This document shows positions 17,627 to 25,844 of a stretch of DNA of 64,000 bases, one piece after another. Source of the DNA: CAVVUC01 sp963751395 (GTDB lineage Bacteria; Verrucomicrobiota; Verrucomicrobiia; Chthoniobacterales; Chthoniobacteraceae). Below the pieces are notes generated by a model. It was not told the DNA's origin. It saw only the letters and a list, made by a program, of their open reading frames with translations, and did not search any database. The position numbers and the translations under genes were made by a program. Location of the stretch: assembly GCA_963751395.1 (NCBI GenBank), contig CAVVUC010000002.1, forward strand, positions 1,984,001 through 2,048,000, read 5' to 3'. Within the stretch, counting starts at the first letter, position 1. Each line of letters starts with the position of its first letter.

Positions 17627-19174
17627 ATGAGCCCGCGCGAAGAAGAGTTAACCAAAGAGCTTCAAGAAAGAGACGAGCAACTCCGGCGGAGTAATGAGCA
17701 GCTTGCGCTCGCCAATGCAAGGATTGCATTGCTGGAACAAAAGATCGACCTGCTTGTGCGCAGGGTCTTTGGCTCGCAGAGTGAGAAGCTCGATCCCGCG
17801 CAACTTCTGCTGCTCTTGCAAGGCATGGACGAGCCGGGAAAATCTCCCGAGCCTGTGGCCGAGGAGGCTCCACGGCGCTCGACGGGCCAATCGCCTCCGC
17901 GTGAACGCGGTCCACGGCTGCCGGAGCATCTGCCGGTGATTGAAGAAGTCATCGTCCCTGAGCCGGTCAAGCTGGCTCCGCAGGACTGGCGGCGCATCGG
18001 TGAAGAAGTCAGCGAGCGGCTCGACTACGAACCGGCGCGCTTCCTTTGCCGTCGCACGGTGCGCCCGAAGTATGTGCAGCGTGGTTTGTTGGACGCCGTG
18101 CCAGTCATGGCACCGTTGCCGGACTCGCTCCTGGAACGCAGCATCGCAGCTCCCGGATTACTCGCGCAAATCGTCGTGAGCAAGTATTGCGACCATCTTC
18201 CACTCTACCGGCAGGAGTCGATCTACTGGTCGCGCCATCAAGTCTGGCTGCCGCGGCAAACGATGGCCGAATGGGTCGGCCTGGCCGCGGAGTGGTTGCA
18301 GCCCATTTACCAACAAATCCGGCAGGAGGTTGTTAGCAGCGGCTACTTGCAAGTGGATGAAACACCCATCCGCTATCTTGCGCCGGGCAATGGCCGGACG
18401 AAGCTGGGTTATCTCTGGACCTATGGCGCGCCGCGGGGCGATGTCATCTTCCACTGGGAGACAAGCCGTGCGGCGGCATGCCTGGATAACATCATCCCCG
18501 CAGACTTCAGCGGCACCATCCAGTGCGATGGCTATGAGGCCTACGACTGCTTTGCCAGACGCCGCGGTGAAAAGATCCTGCTCGCAGGCTGCGCGGCCCA
18601 TGTGAGGCGCAAATTTTACGACGCCCAGGAGCAGGCACCGAAGGTCGCGGGCTGGTTCTTAAGACACTTTCAAAACCTATACGCCCTCGAAGCCAAACTC
18701 AGGAAGGCGCGGGCCGGACCAAGGCTGCGGCAAGCCGAACGCGCGAGTCTCAGCCGGCCTGTGCTGATGCGGCTGCACCGTGCCCTGGTGCGGTTGAAAA
18801 CCCGGCACCGCTACCTGCCCCGCAGCCTCATGGGCAAAGCCATCGACTACGCGCTCAATCAATGGCCCTCGCTGCTCGTCTTCCTCGAAGATGGCCGTCT
18901 GGAGATCGACAACAACCGCATCGAAAACGCCATCCGGCCCACGGCCGTGGGAAAGAAGAACTGGCTGTTCATCGGGGAAGCCAAGGCCGGCGGTCGCAGC
19001 GCCATCCTCTACACCGTCATCGAGAGCTGCCGGCGTCGGAATATCGACCCGTTCGCCTATCTCCGGGACGTGTTCACGCGCCTGCCCTCGATGACCAACT
19101 GGCAGGTCAAAGACCTCACGCCGGAGGCTTGGGCAAAGGCGCAGAAGCGCGCCGATCGACGCGCCGCAGCGTAA
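17627..19174 (+). CDS. tnpC: IS66 TnpC transposase (DDE)
   Basis: The transposase of the element, 515 residues. The N-terminus is a coiled coil (LTKELQERDEQLRRSNEQLALANARIALLEQKID), followed by the IS66 transposase domain: RTVRPKYV, PGLLAQIVVSKYCDHLPLYRQE, the catalytic Asp in YLQVDETPIRY, the second Asp in IQCDGYEAYD, and the Glu in LEIDNNRIENAIRPTAVGKKNWLF. The start was taken at ATG 17627 (MSPREEEL); an earlier frame opening at 17603 adds 8 residues without family sequence. No disruption, so it is likely active. Confidence 0.94.
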   Translation: MSPREEELTKELQERDEQLRRSNEQLALANARIALLEQKIDLLVRRVFGSQSEKLDPAQLLLLLQGMDEPGKSPEPVAEEAPRRSTGQSPPRERGPRLPEHLPVIEEVIVPEPVKLAPQDWRRIGEEVSERLDYEPARFLCRRTVRPKYVQRGLLDAVPVMAPLPDSLLERSIAAPGLLAQIVVSKYCDHLPLYRQESIYWSRHQVWLPRQTMAEWVGLAAEWLQPIYQQIRQEVVSSGYLQVDETPIRYLAPGNGRTKLGYLWTYGAPRGDVIFHWETSRAAACLDNIIPADFSGTIQCDGYEAYDCFARRRGEKILLAGCAAHVRRKFYDAQEQAPKVAGWFLRHFQNLYALEAKLRKARAGPRLRQAERASLSRPVLMRLHRALVRLKTRHRYLPRSLMGKAIDYALNQWPSLLVFLEDGRLEIDNNRIENAIRPTAVGKKNWLFIGEAKAGGRSAILYTVIESCRRRNIDPFAYLRDVFTRLPSMTNWQVKDLTPEAWAKAQKRADRRAAA

Positions 19175-19415
19175 GCGTCGTAGCCCATCGGGCTATCACG
19201 CCTATGCTTCCGGATCAGACCTTGCGAAGCATCGTGTCAAGGGGAACCCCGGCAGACGCTTACGTTTGCAGAGCATCCATGCAAGCCGACCGTGCAGATC
19301 GTATAATTTCCGGCTGTCCCTTCGCGACAGAAAGCACGTGCCTTCGGCATTCAAACGCGGTTTCCCAGTTTGATCTGGCGCGCATGGGTCTCAGACCCCG
19401 GCTGCTGGAGCGGCT

Positions 19416-19464
19416 GTAGCCGGAGACGCCGAACCCGGCCGGCCTCAACGTGGCCGGCTACAGC
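19416..19464. repeat. REP-like palindrome supplying the stop of giant protein 1
   Basis: Sequence GTAGCCGG(A)GACGCCGAACCC with GGCCTCAACGTGGCCGGCTAC; it recurs at 25792-25844, 32448-32539 and 42301-42424. The TAG stop of the 19458-25412 gene lies in its GGCTAC arm. Confidence 0.8.
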
Positions 19465-22400
19465 GGCCGGCGACAGCGGCGGCGCAACAGCAGTCCGCCA
19501 ATGGCGCCGATGGCCAGCATGCCAATCGTCCCGGGCTCGGGCACTGGAGCCACGGCGAGTCCGCCCAAGTCCTTGCCGCCGCCTCCGGCAAACGCTGTAG
19601 TTCCTGAGATGGTCAGGCCCGTGATGTCCAGAACCTTCACGGTCCCTGTGTGCGCCGTCAGGACTGCGGTGCCGCTGGTGCCGACGGTCAGCCCGCCAGT
19701 CAATGTTTCGCTCACTGCGAATTCCAGCGTGCCGCCCTGCACATCGGTCAACCCGGTGTAGCTGTTGCTGGCGGAGAGGGTCAACGTGCCGTTGCCGGTC
19801 TTGGTCAGGCCCGCGCTGCCGTTTGCAAGCAGCTTCGCCGATATGAGTGCATTGCCGCTGGCGTTGCTGGCGGCATAGGAGGCGCCGACGAGGCTTCCGT
19901 TCTGGATCACGCTGCTGCCGTTGGTGACGCTCACCGCGGCGACGGTCTGGGTTGTGGTTCCCAAGTCCAACGTGCCTGCGCCGACCGTCACAGCCGAGGA
20001 GCCGCTCAGGCCCAGCGTTCCAGAGCCGCTGATGGCGAGCGTTCCCGAGTTCACGGTCGTGCTGAATCTATAGGTGTTTGCTCCCGAAAGGGTCCAGGTT
20101 CCCGCGCCATCTTTCTGCACGCCTGTGTTGAAGCTCCCGGTCAAGGCATGAACAATCCTGCCGCTAACCGTGTTGGCACCCGTGGACGAGCCGCTCAGGA
20201 CGAGAATACGCGTAGCTCCAGCGCCCGACACCGAACCGATGCTGCCGGACAAGGTGAGCGAGCCGCCGTCGCTGACGAAGACAGAGTTTCCGTTACCCGA
20301 CGTCAGGCTGATGTTGCCTTGGATCGTATTGTTGCCCGCGATGTTTCTCACGACGCCGGTAGCCTGCAGGCCGCTGGTGGTGAAGCTGATCGAGCTCGGC
20401 AGGACGAAGTCGCCGCCGCTTCCGTCGAGTTCCAGGCGCGGGGTGGCACCGCTGCCTTGGGTAATGGTGATCGTCTTTGATCCGGAACCCAGTGCATAGG
20501 CGTTGGTGATTCTCAGGACGCCGTTCTGGATGTTGACTCCGCCAGTGAAGCTGTTCGATCCCGAGAATATCTGCATGCCAGGGCCGTCCGTGCCGTCGCC
20601 TTTGAGCGTGAAACCGTTGCTGCCGCTGATGGAGCCGCTGAAGTTGGAACCGCTGCCGACGCCAGGCAAGGTCAATGTCAGCCCGCCGTTGTTGAGGAGG
20701 GTTCCCCCACCCGCGATGTATCCAATGGAGTCGGTATTCCCGTTCTCGTCAAAGGTGCCGCCGACGTTCACGGTGATCACCGTGTCGTTTTGAACCCGGT
20801 TGGCACCGCCGAATTTTAGCAAACCACCGTTTGGAACAACAATGCTGCGGCTGACCGGTGCAAAACCATCGCCCCCGCCTGCGCCGATCACCAGTGTGGC
20901 GCCGCCGCTGATCGTCACACTTTCCGCCGTGAAGCCGCCTGTGTAGGTAAGAGTGGCTCCGTTGGCGATCGCCAGGGCTGTCTTCATCGTTCCGCCGGAT
21001 ACCGCGTTGGTGATCGTGCCGGCATAGGTCGAGGAACCCGTAAGAGTCAGGAGCGAGTCGTTCGTGCCACTATTTCCAATGGTCGCGCCTATAGGCCCCT
21101 TGGTTATTCCAACGAGGGACTGGTTATATCCCGCAAGATCGAAGACACCGCCCGAACCGGAGTTGGCCGTGCCGATTCCCAGCGTAGCCGCCGTGGAAAG
21201 ACCGTCATTGGCCCCGAGGCGCACTGTGTTGTCCTGAATCCCGAAATTCGCGTAGGAACCGCCGCCGCTGAAGATCACCGTGCCGAGACGGCTGGTGACG
21301 GTGGCGGAGCCGGAGTTGATCACACTGGCAACCGTGAGCGTTCCTCCGCCGATGGCACCGAAGTGTCCGCCTGCGCTCGCGTTGGCGTTCATGGTAATGG
21401 TCCCGCCGGTCAGGATGGCGTTGCCGGTGCCACTGTTCTCAATGAGTCCGCGCGAGGAGACGCCACCGCCGTTTATGGCGATGTTGTTGGCGATGGCAAT
21501 CCCATCAGTGACGGTCAGGCGTTCCGCCCCAGCGCCGATAACAACGGTGCCCGAGCCGAGCGCGTTGTTGTGTGAAACCGTGAGGAATCCGTCATTCAAG
21601 GCCGTGCCGCCAGTGTAGCTGTTCGAGTTGGTGAGAACGATTGTTCCAGAACCGACCTTCGAGAGAACCTGCACGCCCGTTTCGCCGATCGCGCCGCTGA
21701 TCGTTCCCACCCCGCTGCTCGATCCGACGAAGCCGTCTCCGGAGCCGGTCATCGCGCCTGCCAGCGTGACCGGGCCGGACCACGTCGCGCCGGAATCGAT
21801 CCGGAGCTGGCCGAGCGACTCGCCCGTGTCTCCGCCGTTGAGCACGATGGAAGCGGCCTGGTTGACCGTCGATCCCGTGATCAAGACGCTGCCATTGGAA
21901 AGCACGTTCACGGTCGCAGCGCTCCCGAGCACGCCGTTGAGTTGGACCTTGCCATCCCCGGCCAGAGCCCCGACGCCGACATTCAGCACGCCGGTGAAGC
22001 CCGAGTTGGTGCCATTCAGATTCACCGTCGCGGTGCCCGCGCCATTAGGTGTCACATTCACCGTTCCCGTGCCACTGAGACTGCTCGAAAGCCCGGTGTA
22101 GTTCACAATACCCGCACTGACAGCCGTAAGATTGAGCGCGCCATTGGCCGTCACTCCGCCGGTTCCCAAAGCGCCCAGGTCAGCCGCCGTCAGGCTGCCG
22201 GCGCTGATGGTCGTGCCGCCTGTGTAGCCGTTGCTGGAACTCAGCAGCACGTTGTTCGTGCCGGTTTTCACCAGCGAGGTGGGCGAGCCACCGGTGTTCA
22301 GAATCGCTCCGCCGGAGACGGTGTAGGCGTTGGCCGAGTTGTCGAAGGTCACCGTGCCTGTTTGCAAAGGAGTTTGCAGGACGACGTTGAAGGACGCCGT

Positions 22401-25400
22401 AACGGGTGCCGTATCGTCAAATGTCACCGAGTCGCCGTTGAAAAATGTCGCCGAGCTGCCGCTGAGGGACCAGTTGGCCGTTGTGTTCAGGTCCCAGTAG
22501 CTCGGGTTCGTGCCGTCGGTACCAGTCCATTTCAAGTTTCCCGGAGTGTAACCGAAAAGAAGCCGGTTGCTGTTGGTCCCGCCCAGGTAGGTCGTGCCGC
22601 GTCCGGTGAACACAAAGTTCGTTCCGGTATAGCCAATGATGGGATTGCTGGTATCGATGACCACGATGTTTGTCCCGGAAGCAGCGGTCGTAAGGCTGAG
22701 GGTCACCGTGGCACCCGACGCATCAAGGCTGTTGGCCGTAAGAGCACCAACGGTTGCCGGATCGAAGAACAGCGTGCTCGCGCCGGAAAAGGTGAGCGAG
22801 CCGGTGGTCGAACCTTCGCCGCCGAGGTTCGCGCCGTTGGCGACGGTCACGTTCGATGTCAGCGAGCTGGTGATGTCCACGCGCCCTGCATTCACGCTGG
22901 TCGGGCCGGAGTAAGTGTTCGCGCCGAGGACGAGCGTGCCCGATCCCGACTGGATCAATGCGCCCGTGCCGGAGATGGCGGCGGCGAAGTCGGTGCCCTG
23001 CGTCACGGTGTTGGAGCGGTTCAGCACGAGCGTGCCGTTGTTGCTGATGGTGCTGCCCGCCGAAAGCGAACCGGTCGTGCCGCCCGAGCCAAGTTGGAGC
23101 GTGCCGTCGTTGATCGTGGTCGCGCCGGTGAAGCTGTTCGAGCCGCTGAGGATCTCCGTGCTCGGGCCGTTCTTCACGAGAGCCAGCTTGTTGCTCGTGC
23201 CATCGGTAATGCTGCCGCTGTAGGTGTAAGTGCCGGCGTCCGTGCCGGTGATAGTCAAAGTCTTGTCTGCAGTGCCGTTGTTGGTGACAAACGCAGCACC
23301 AGCTCCAGCGCCGCTGTTCGTGCGTTGCAACACGGCAACGGTCTGATTGAAGCCGTTGAGATCGAAGATGGCATTCTGGTCGGCATTTGCCGTATCGACA
23401 TCCAACACGGTGCCGGTTGGGAGTGTATTGTCCGCACCAAGCTTCAAGGTGCCACGGATAATGCCCGTGAGGCCAGTGTAGGTGTTGTTGCCGCTTGCCG
23501 CGCTGAGGATGACCGCGCCGCCGGTTCCGCCGCTATTGGTGCCGATGAACAAGCTCTGGTTGGCTCCGCTGCCGGAAATGCCGCCGCTCACTGTCAGCGT
23601 GGCGTTGGTGCCCGAGCCGATGCGGGCATCAGAGCTGTTGAGCACGACATTACCGGCCCACTCGGCAGTCGAGTTGGCAGCGGCCTGCAACGAGCCGTTG
23701 AATGCGCCCGTGCCCGATGCGGGTCCGGTTCCGGCGATGGTGATCGTCTCACCCGTCACGGTGATGCCGTTGCCCAACCGCACCGTCGCTCCAGAGGTTA
23801 CACTCGTCTGTCCCGCAGTCGTGCCGAGGGCTGAGTTATTGAGAACGTCGAGAACACCGGCAGTGACGTCGGTGGAGCCGGTGTAGGTATTGGATGCGGA
23901 TAGAACAGCCACGCCGCTTGTCGATTTGGTGAGGTTCACACCGCTCCCTGAGAGAGTGGCTGCGGCGGTGCCGCTCTGCACATTGAAAGAAGTGCCGGTG
24001 AGGACTCCGCTGCCTACGATCTGGCCGCTGGTCAGTGTCACCGCCCCGACCGTGTCGCTGTTCGCGCCGAGGTCGAGTGTGCCGCCGTTTACGTTGACGG
24101 AACTGGCGTCGGCAAGTGTGTTGGTCGCGTGACCAAGAACCAGGGTTCCTGAAGTAACTGTCGTCGTGCCGGTGTAGTTGTTGGTTGAGTTAAGAGTAAG
24201 TGTTCCCGCTCCGAGCTTGGTAAGGCCTCCGGTATTTGAAGCGGCAATGGAGGTGTTATAGTTGACCGCCTGGCCGTTCGTGTCGATGCCGATCGCGCTT
24301 CCGCTGCTGACGATTCTGGAAGAATAATCGACCTGGTTGTTGAAACTGTATTGGAGGGTGCCGCCGCCGAAGATGATGCTGCCACCGCCGCCGAGCGCTT
24401 GAGAGTTACCGACATTGAGTATTCCCGCATTGATCGTGGTCGTGCCGGAGTAGCTGTTGATACCACTGAGGGTCAATGTGCCGGTGCCTGATTTAACCAC
24501 GGAACCCGATCCGGAAATTGGGCCAGCAGTTCCCGACAGGACCTGCGAAGCGCTACTGTTGTAGTGAAAGACACTATTCGTTCCGATCGCGATCGCTCCC
24601 GCATAAGTGCCACTGCCCAAGCTGCCCGAACCGCCGATTTCGAGCGTGCCGCCGTTTGCGTTAATCGTGGTGGTGTTGCTGTAGGTGTTTGTTCCGGTGA
24701 GAGTCAGCGTGCCGGTACCGGATTTGACGATGAGGACTGTGTTGGCGCCAGTGCCGTTGCCAACCGCGCCACTGATCAGGATGTTACCCGAACCACTAAA
24801 GGTGAACGTGCTTGTTCCGCTACCGCCCCGACTTTTCAACCCAGCACTGATCGTGAGTAGGTTGGACGAGTTGTTGGTCATCGGTTGGGTGGCCCATCCG
24901 ATCTGGTTCGATCCGGCGATGGTCACCGCGCCGGCGTTGGCATTCATCGTGATGGCTCCGCCTACGCTAAGGCTGGTGCCCGATAGCGTAATGGGAGCTG
25001 TGACTGTCGTGCCGTCACCAAAGATCAACTGATTGATGCTTCGGGTTCCATAGTTGGGCTGATTGGTATAGCTGGTCGAGTTAAACACCGCATTGTCGGT
25101 GCCCGTCGTATCCACCGGTGCCACACCCCCAACCCAGTTCGAGCCGGTCGCCCATGCGGTGCTTCCTGCGGTGTCGCTCCAGGTGATGTTGGCGGCGAAA
25201 GCCGCATGCGAAAGCAGAAATCCGGAGAGAAAGACAGCGGCTGAAAATTTCAGCCGGTTGGAAAAACTACGGCTTGCTACTTGTCGGGATGGGAACGAGT
25301 CCCCATGAACTGCGTTCACCACGCAGCATGTAAATTTCGAGACAGCCGCGTCCGTCGTTATTTGGCTAGTTTTGACCGATTTCGGCCTATTTACGGAGTA

Positions 25401-25412
25401 GGTGGTTTTCAT
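19458..25412 (-). CDS. giant autotransporter-associated beta-strand repeat protein with PEP-CTERM, paralog 1
   Basis: An exported protein of about 1984 residues, probably exposed on the cell surface or in the matrix. The ATG at 25412 (MKTTYSVN) is chosen because the signal peptide follows (FSAAVFLSGFLLSHAAFA, about residues 55-72). Nearly the whole body consists of autotransporter-associated beta-strand repeats, of the form GxGTLTLSGxNTYSGTTTINAGTL, expected to fold as a long beta-helix; an internal KWTGTDGTNPSYWDL block separates two repeat regions. The C-terminus is a PEP-CTERM tail: VPEPG, a membrane span (TIGMLAIGAIGGLLL) and RRR, the signal for exosortase processing. No beta-barrel domain is present, so it is not itself an autotransporter. 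The last residues and stop lie in a REP-like repeat. The last roughly 115 residues nearly match those of paralog 3. Confidence 0.9.
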   Translation of the reverse strand: MKTTYSVNRPKSVKTSQITTDAAVSKFTCCVVNAVHGDSFPSRQVASRSFSNRLKFSAAVFLSGFLLSHAAFAANITWSDTAGSTAWATGSNWVGGVAPVDTTGTDNAVFNSTSYTNQPNYGTRSINQLIFGDGTTVTAPITLSGTSLSVGGAITMNANAGAVTIAGSNQIGWATQPMTNNSSNLLTISAGLKSRGGSGTSTFTFSGSGNILISGAVGNGTGANTVLIVKSGTGTLTLTGTNTYSNTTTINANGGTLEIGGSGSLGSGTYAGAIAIGTNSVFHYNSSASQVLSGTAGPISGSGSVVKSGTGTLTLSGINSYSGTTTINAGILNVGNSQALGGGGSIIFGGGTLQYSFNNQVDYSSRIVSSGSAIGIDTNGQAVNYNTSIAASNTGGLTKLGAGTLTLNSTNNYTGTTTVTSGTLVLGHATNTLADASSVNVNGGTLDLGANSDTVGAVTLTSGQIVGSGVLTGTSFNVQSGTAAATLSGSGVNLTKSTSGVAVLSASNTYTGSTDVTAGVLDVLNNSALGTTAGQTSVTSGATVRLGNGITVTGETITIAGTGPASGTGAFNGSLQAAANSTAEWAGNVVLNSSDARIGSGTNATLTVSGGISGSGANQSLFIGTNSGGTGGAVILSAASGNNTYTGLTGIIRGTLKLGADNTLPTGTVLDVDTANADQNAIFDLNGFNQTVAVLQRTNSGAGAGAAFVTNNGTADKTLTITGTDAGTYTYSGSITDGTSNKLALVKNGPSTEILSGSNSFTGATTINDGTLQLGSGGTTGSLSAGSTISNNGTLVLNRSNTVTQGTDFAAAISGTGALIQSGSGTLVLGANTYSGPTSVNAGRVDITSSLTSNVTVANGANLGGEGSTTGSLTFSGASTLFFDPATVGALTANSLDASGATVTLSLTTAASGTNIVVIDTSNPIIGYTGTNFVFTGRGTTYLGGTNSNRLLFGYTPGNLKWTGTDGTNPSYWDLNTTANWSLSGSSATFFNGDSVTFDDTAPVTASFNVVLQTPLQTGTVTFDNSANAYTVSGGAILNTGGSPTSLVKTGTNNVLLSSSNGYTGGTTISAGSLTAADLGALGTGGVTANGALNLTAVSAGIVNYTGLSSSLSGTGTVNVTPNGAGTATVNLNGTNSGFTGVLNVGVGALAGDGKVQLNGVLGSAATVNVLSNGSVLITGSTVNQAASIVLNGGDTGESLGQLRIDSGATWSGPVTLAGAMTGSGDGFVGSSSGVGTISGAIGETGVQVLSKVGSGTIVLTNSNSYTGGTALNDGFLTVSHNNALGSGTVVIGAGAERLTVTDGIAIANNIAINGGGVSSRGLIENSGTGNAILTGGTITMNANASAGGHFGAIGGGTLTVASVINSGSATVTSRLGTVIFSGGGSYANFGIQDNTVRLGANDGLSTAATLGIGTANSGSGGVFDLAGYNQSLVGITKGPIGATIGNSGTNDSLLTLTGSSTYAGTITNAVSGGTMKTALAIANGATLTYTGGFTAESVTISGGATLVIGAGGGDGFAPVSRSIVVPNGGLLKFGGANRVQNDTVITVNVGGTFDENGNTDSIGYIAGGGTLLNNGGLTLTLPGVGSGSNFSGSISGSNGFTLKGDGTDGPGMQIFSGSNSFTGGVNIQNGVLRITNAYALGSGSKTITITQGSGATPRLELDGSGGDFVLPSSISFTTSGLQATGVVRNIAGNNTIQGNISLTSGNGNSVFVSDGGSLTLSGSIGSVSGAGATRILVLSGSSTGANTVSGRIVHALTGSFNTGVQKDGAGTWTLSGANTYRFSTTVNSGTLAISGSGTLGLSGSSAVTVGAGTLDLGTTTQTVAAVSVTNGSSVIQNGSLVGASYAASNASGNALISAKLLANGSAGLTKTGNGTLTLSASNSYTGLTDVQGGTLEFAVSETLTGGLTVGTSGTAVLTAHTGTVKVLDITGLTISGTTAFAGGGGKDLGGLAVAPVPEPGTIGMLAIGAIGGLLLRRRCRRPL

Positions 25413-25502
25413 AGGTGCTGGGTGGATTGCCTGGGTTAAGGATTTCAGGGGAGTCAAACTGAAACGATGGCGCGAAAGTATCAGAATGGATTTGCCGTGT
25501 CT

Positions 25503-25844
25503 ATATGAAGTTGCGTCTCATTTCGTAGAATTTACGCCATTCATAAACGCGCAAGAACCCGGCTCTGTAAGAGCATGGTCGTCATCCCTTGCTATAAGTC
25601 CAAAAGCAACCGGGAAAAGGCCCGCGGCCCGCTCACAACTGGCTAAAACTGCCAGCCCGCGCTGTCTCGAAAAATGGTCGCCGCGACGACCCAAAAACGT
25701 CGCGGCGACCTCTGCCATTTCCGTGCCCACACGTCGATTCCCCAATCGACAACACGGAAAAATTCCTGGTGGTATTTTCCGGCAGGTCGTTGTAGCCGGG
25801 GACGCCGAACCCGGCCGGCCGGCCTCAACGTGGCCGGCTACAGC
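25503..25844. repeat. about 330-bp intergenic duplicate A, with hairpin and REP-like end
   Basis: This segment is nearly identical to 32158-32539; both start ATATGAAGTTGCGTCT and contain ACGCCATTCATAAACGCGC. Inside, 25676-25710 forms a perfect 13-base stem (GGTCGCCGCGACG) with a 9-base A-rich loop. The end (25792-25844) is a REP-like palindrome whose TCA gives the TGA stop of paralog 2. With 25413-25502, where I see nothing else, this fills the gap between paralogs 1 and 2. Confidence 0.85.
25676..25710. terminator. strong hairpin downstream of giant paralog 2
   Basis: Arms GGTCGCCGCGACG and CGTCGCGGCGACC pair perfectly over 13 bases with loop ACCCAAAAA. It lies about 115 bases past the paralog 2 stop. 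No clear T tract, so termination is inferred from position and stem strength only. Confidence 0.55.

Larger units (their letters stand above)
16666..19263 (+). mobile_element. IS66-family insertion sequence, complete
   Basis: The left end GTAAGCGTCCGCCGTGG and the right end, on the opposite strand, GTAAGCGTCTGCCGGGG, form terminal inverted repeats. The element is 2598 bases long and flanked by an 8-base direct duplication, GTTTGCAG, at 16658-16665 and 19264-19271, which is the usual IS66 target duplication. It carries the three standard genes tnpA, tnpB and tnpC in the expected order, all intact. A perfect 18-base palindrome (AAGCATCCC and complement) at 17520-17537 lies between tnpB and tnpC. 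All signs are of a recent insertion. Confidence 0.95.

Noticed and set aside
21942..23834. Long plus-strand open frames across 19.6-40 kb, up to 630 codons
   Set aside because: They are antisense shadows of the giant repeat genes on the minus strand; GC-rich repetitive codons leave the other frames open. Residue content is biased and no domain is visible.
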